Source: CBDAKK01 sp965196605 (GTDB lineage: Bacteria > Spirochaetota > Spirochaetia > WTKD01 > G963693115). From it: a DNA stretch of 64,000 nucleotides. The stretch lies in assembly GCA_965196605.1 (NCBI GenBank), contig CBDAKK010000008.1, positions 1,080,099 to 1,144,098 on the forward strand, read 5' to 3'. Shown piece after piece: positions 62,821 through 64,000 of this stretch (the stretch's first letter is position 1; each line of letters opens with the position of its first letter). The translations under genes were made by a program, and so were the position numbers. Below the pieces are notes generated by a model. That model had not been told where the DNA came from. It did not search any database and saw only the letters and a list, made by a program, of their open reading frames with translations.

Positions 62821-63987
62821 ATGTCATTGCCATTGAACGAGAGAGGCGTAGAAACTTTAGTAGATAATGAATTACGTAATACTGGATGGAATGATAACCC
62901 CCGAGACAAGCTTAAGTGCAATGTCTACAAACAAAGCGCAAAAACTGAAGAACAACAAAATGCACTCAAGGGGAAGCGTCCCGACTATGTCTTGTATCAA
63001 GACAACAGCGATATTCCACTTGCTGTAATAGAAACTAAAAAGCCACATTCGAACATACACCAAGCACAAGCACAAGCTATAAATTATGCAAAACGAATAC
63101 ACGCGCCCATTGTATACGCTACTGATGGCATCTTTACTAAAACGCATCATATAGAAAAAGATAAGCCACTCTATTTAAATAATGAAGAAGTAGACGAGTT
63201 ATTAAGGCAGAGTATTTTGGTAAACTATTTGCGCGACAATGTCTATAGCACGCAAGATAAAAAGGTTATACAATCTCGCAAAGCATTAATAAGTATTTTC
63301 AAAGATATTAATGAATTGTTCCGTAACGCTGGAGTAAGAGCAGGGCTTGATCGAGTAGGGTTACTTAGTAATATGCTCTTTCTGAAGATTATTAGTGAAT
63401 TGGCTGTAATGGATGATGGCACTATCTCCGTACCTCCATGTAATTATTTATGGGATAATTTTAAGCACAAACAAGGTTTAGACTTGTTAGACTTCTTGAA
63501 CAAACAAGCATTTGAGCATTTCAAAGATGCATACGGTGGCGAAGTATTGTCGAAAATAGAGGTTGTAAGCGGCAAAGAAAAAATTTTGAATCAAGTCGTA
63601 GACAAGCTCGATGACCTTCAACTGTCAGACACTAATACAGATATAAAAGGCGATGCATTTGAGTTCTTTTTACGAAACTACGGAGGTGCAGAAACTGACT
63701 TTGGGGAATATTTTACCCCAAGACATATAGTAAAAACAATGGTAAAAATACTTAATCCGCAATATGGAGAGACAGTATACGACCCGTTTTGTGGCACAGG
63801 CGGCATGCTCATAGAAAGTTTCAGGCATATTAGAAAAAGAATGCCTCACAGTTTTCACACGCTAAAAAAATTGAAAAATAAAACTGTGTACGGCACTGAA
63901 ATTACAACGATGGAAAGAATAGCCAAAATGAACATGATATTAGTAGGGGGATGGGCATTCAAACATAAACCGACAAGACAGCTATGA
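62821..63987 (+). CDS. Type I/IIG-like restriction-methylation protein, frameshifted, runs past the window
   Basis: 388 codons. The N-terminus is an HsdR-type nuclease domain (RPDYVLYQ with AVIETKK, the D-ExK pattern). Then comes an N6-adenine methyltransferase: GEYFTPRHIVKTMVKIL, AdoMet motif VYDPFCGTGGMLIES and GTEITTMERIAKMNMIL. The family continues GDGHSNI; here this is reached only if one G is removed from the G5 run at 63946-63950, after which the frame is open to the window end. As written, it stops at 63987. So either a frameshift, phase-off state or base-calling error. Confidence 0.8.
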   Translation: MSLPLNERGVETLVDNELRNTGWNDNPRDKLKCNVYKQSAKTEEQQNALKGKRPDYVLYQDNSDIPLAVIETKKPHSNIHQAQAQAINYAKRIHAPIVYATDGIFTKTHHIEKDKPLYLNNEEVDELLRQSILVNYLRDNVYSTQDKKVIQSRKALISIFKDINELFRNAGVRAGLDRVGLLSNMLFLKIISELAVMDDGTISVPPCNYLWDNFKHKQGLDLLDFLNKQAFEHFKDAYGGEVLSKIEVVSGKEKILNQVVDKLDDLQLSDTNTDIKGDAFEFFLRNYGGAETDFGEYFTPRHIVKTMVKILNPQYGETVYDPFCGTGGMLIESFRHIRKRMPHSFHTLKKLKNKTVYGTEITTMERIAKMNMILVGGWAFKHKPTRQL

Positions 63988-64000
63988 GCATCCACAAACA

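Overview
The window looks like the chromosome of a host-associated spirochaete (Spirochaetota, Treponemataceae-like). The clearest pointer is a 922-residue GreA, in which a long helical N-terminal region carries a normal GreA C-terminal domain; this is an arrangement I know from treponemes. Lipoproteins with relaxed lipoboxes, paired outer-membrane barrel candidates and a spirochaete-like gene mix agree. The species cannot be named from sequence reading alone.

Housekeeping parts. Positions 1-5035 hold a branched-chain amino-acid cluster (ilvN end, leuC, a BASS-type transporter, leuD, ilvD) in which leuC and the transporter are both frameshifted. Positions 14291-19187 hold greA and two barrel genes. 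Positions 20562-28434 hold tRNA-Leu(GAG), cysS, sufE, mscS and an oxidative pentose-phosphate operon gnd-zwf-pgl overlapping mazG. Positions 30851-34186 hold an SPFH protein, era, a clpP with a histone-like tail and a truncated nuclease. Two intergenic stretches (about 19.2-20.5 kb and 29.6-30.8 kb) carry related dispersed repeats, the first beginning with a 59-bp tandem repeat.

Mobile parts. (1) A complete gokushovirus (ssDNA Microviridae) prophage of about 4.7 kb at 7635-12351 splits a UvrA-like gene; removing it rejoins the two halves in frame to about 756 residues. A 28-bp dif-like site lies in the phage, and a copy with one mismatch lies inverted in the chromosome 1.4 kb away. (2) A Mu-like morphogenesis block (35705-41887) runs lysis, packaging, portal, MuF; its MuF ends in a PD-(D/E)xK, CdiA-toxin-like domain. 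(3) A decaying HK97-like prophage (62356 down to about 42129) runs lysis, terminase, portal, protease and capsid start, then resumes with tail genes. Between its capsid and tail genes lies the most striking structure of the window.

That structure is an 11-kb array (about 45274-56600) of six DUF285/BspA-like lipoprotein genes and one truncated copy. All lie on the minus strand, and each has the same promoter, leader and signal peptide. They carry 4 to 11 copies of a 25-residue repeat and are separated by mosaic palindromic spacers. Variants are shuffled between copies, one copy has lost its normal start codon, and an endonuclease III fragment has been duplicated with the array. This looks like a recombining surface-antigen locus nested inside a dead prophage. 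The window ends in a type I-like restriction-methylation gene with a G5-tract frameshift.
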